Shown here piece after piece: positions 63,668-64,000 of a stretch of 64,000 bases of DNA. The DNA comes from Sedimenticola hydrogenitrophicus (GTDB lineage: Bacteria > Pseudomonadota > Gammaproteobacteria > Chromatiales > Chromatiaceae), in assembly GCF_025175675.1 (NCBI RefSeq), contig NZ_JANIOA010000014.1:43454-107453 (forward strand), in the 5' to 3' direction. Position numbers and translations under genes: made by a program. Within the stretch, counting starts at the first letter, position 1. Each line of letters starts with the position of its first letter. Below the pieces are notes generated by a model. It searched no databases. It was not told the origin of the DNA and worked only from the letters and a program-made list of their open reading frames with translations.

Positions 63668-63979
63668 TCAGTTCAGCTTGATCTGAACGTCAACACCCGC
63701 CGCCAGATCCAACTTCATCAGCGCATCTACCGTTTTGTCGGTAGGATCAACGATATCCATCAGCCGTTTGTGAGTACGGATCTCGTACTGATCACGCGCG
63801 TCTTTGTTTACGTGTGGCGAAATCAGCACCGTGAACCGCTCCTTCTTGGTGGGCAGCGGAATAGGTCCGTGAACCTGCGCCCCGGTACGCTTGGCGGTAT
63901 CGACAATCTCACGTGCGGACTGATCGATCAGACGATGATCGAATGCCTTCAGTCGAATACGAATTCTCTGGTTGGCCAT
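63668..63979 (-). CDS. rpsJ: 30S ribosomal protein S10 (NusE)
   Basis: This 103-residue protein starts [20 protein letters not shown] and ends [13 protein letters not shown]. It is the first gene of the S10 operon and, with NusB, recognises boxA elements such as those in the rRNA operons here. In most gammaproteobacteria the next genes upstream, outside this window, are tuf, fusA, rpsG and rpsL. Confidence 0.98.
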   Translation of the reverse strand: MANQRIRIRLKAFDHRLIDQSAREIVDTAKRTGAQVHGPIPLPTKKERFTVLISPHVNKDARDQYEIRTHKRLMDIVDPTDKTVDALMKLDLAAGVDVQIKLN

Positions 63980-64000
63980 ATTTATTACTCTATGATCTTA

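Overview
The window is a piece of a gammaproteobacterial chromosome with GC-rich coding sequence. The evidence is the gene order rather than any one gene. The run uvrA / MFS / ssb next to rplQ, the block birA-coaX-SPOR protein-tRNA-Thr downstream of an rRNA operon, and the block anmK / M23 peptidase / tyrS upstream of an rRNA operon are all arrangements I know from Pseudomonas and its relatives. The species cannot be named from the sequence alone. Cyclic-di-GMP enzymes, an FNR-type site at an NnrS gene and many palindromic intergenic repeats would suit a free-living or symbiotic sulfur- or nitrogen-metabolising gammaproteobacterium, but that is inference.

Layout. 1-9.0 kb: the end of a BNR-repeat protein, a five-PAS GGDEF/EAL membrane protein, a beta-CASP metallo-beta-lactamase-fold nuclease and a P2-type cation ATPase. 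9.0-12.5 kb: an ammonium transporter with a recognisable sigma-54 promoter and NtrC-like site, a SYLF-domain lipoprotein-like protein, a vapBC toxin-antitoxin pair with a perfect inverted-repeat operator, and tRNA-Met. 12.6-21.1 kb: ychF, a signalling cluster (STAS protein, ParA-like ATPase lacking the signature lysine, stand-alone receiver, receiver-PAS-GGDEF-EAL), a stand-alone EF-G gene and tRNA-Thr. 21.1-25.7 kb: a tight operon M61 peptidase-birA-coaX-SPOR protein.

25.7-38.2 kb: two rRNA operons (16S-tRNA-Ile-tRNA-Ala-23S-5S) in direct tandem, both on the minus strand, offset by exactly 6813 bp. A decayed IS66-type transposase lies in the 1.1 kb between them. The copies look identical through the mature RNAs and leader but carry scattered substitutions in the upstream promoter region. 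Three tandem promoters and boxA sites can be read in each.

38.2-50 kb: tyrS, an M23 peptidase and anmK with a palindromic element exactly filling the gap between the last two, nnrS behind an FNR box, ssb, a YajR-like MFS transporter, uvrA and a SAM hydrolase (DUF62). 50.3-64 kb: the complete S10-spc-alpha ribosomal protein cluster on the minus strand, rpsJ to rplQ, including secY and rpoA.

Most of the window is housekeeping. The least ordinary material is in the non-coding DNA: three copies of a roughly 200-bp nested palindrome, one with its interior inverted relative to its outer arms and one with its centre deleted; a second palindrome that supplies a stop and a start codon to flanking genes; and the tandem rRNA operons. 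I found no CRISPR array, prophage or clearly new defence system.
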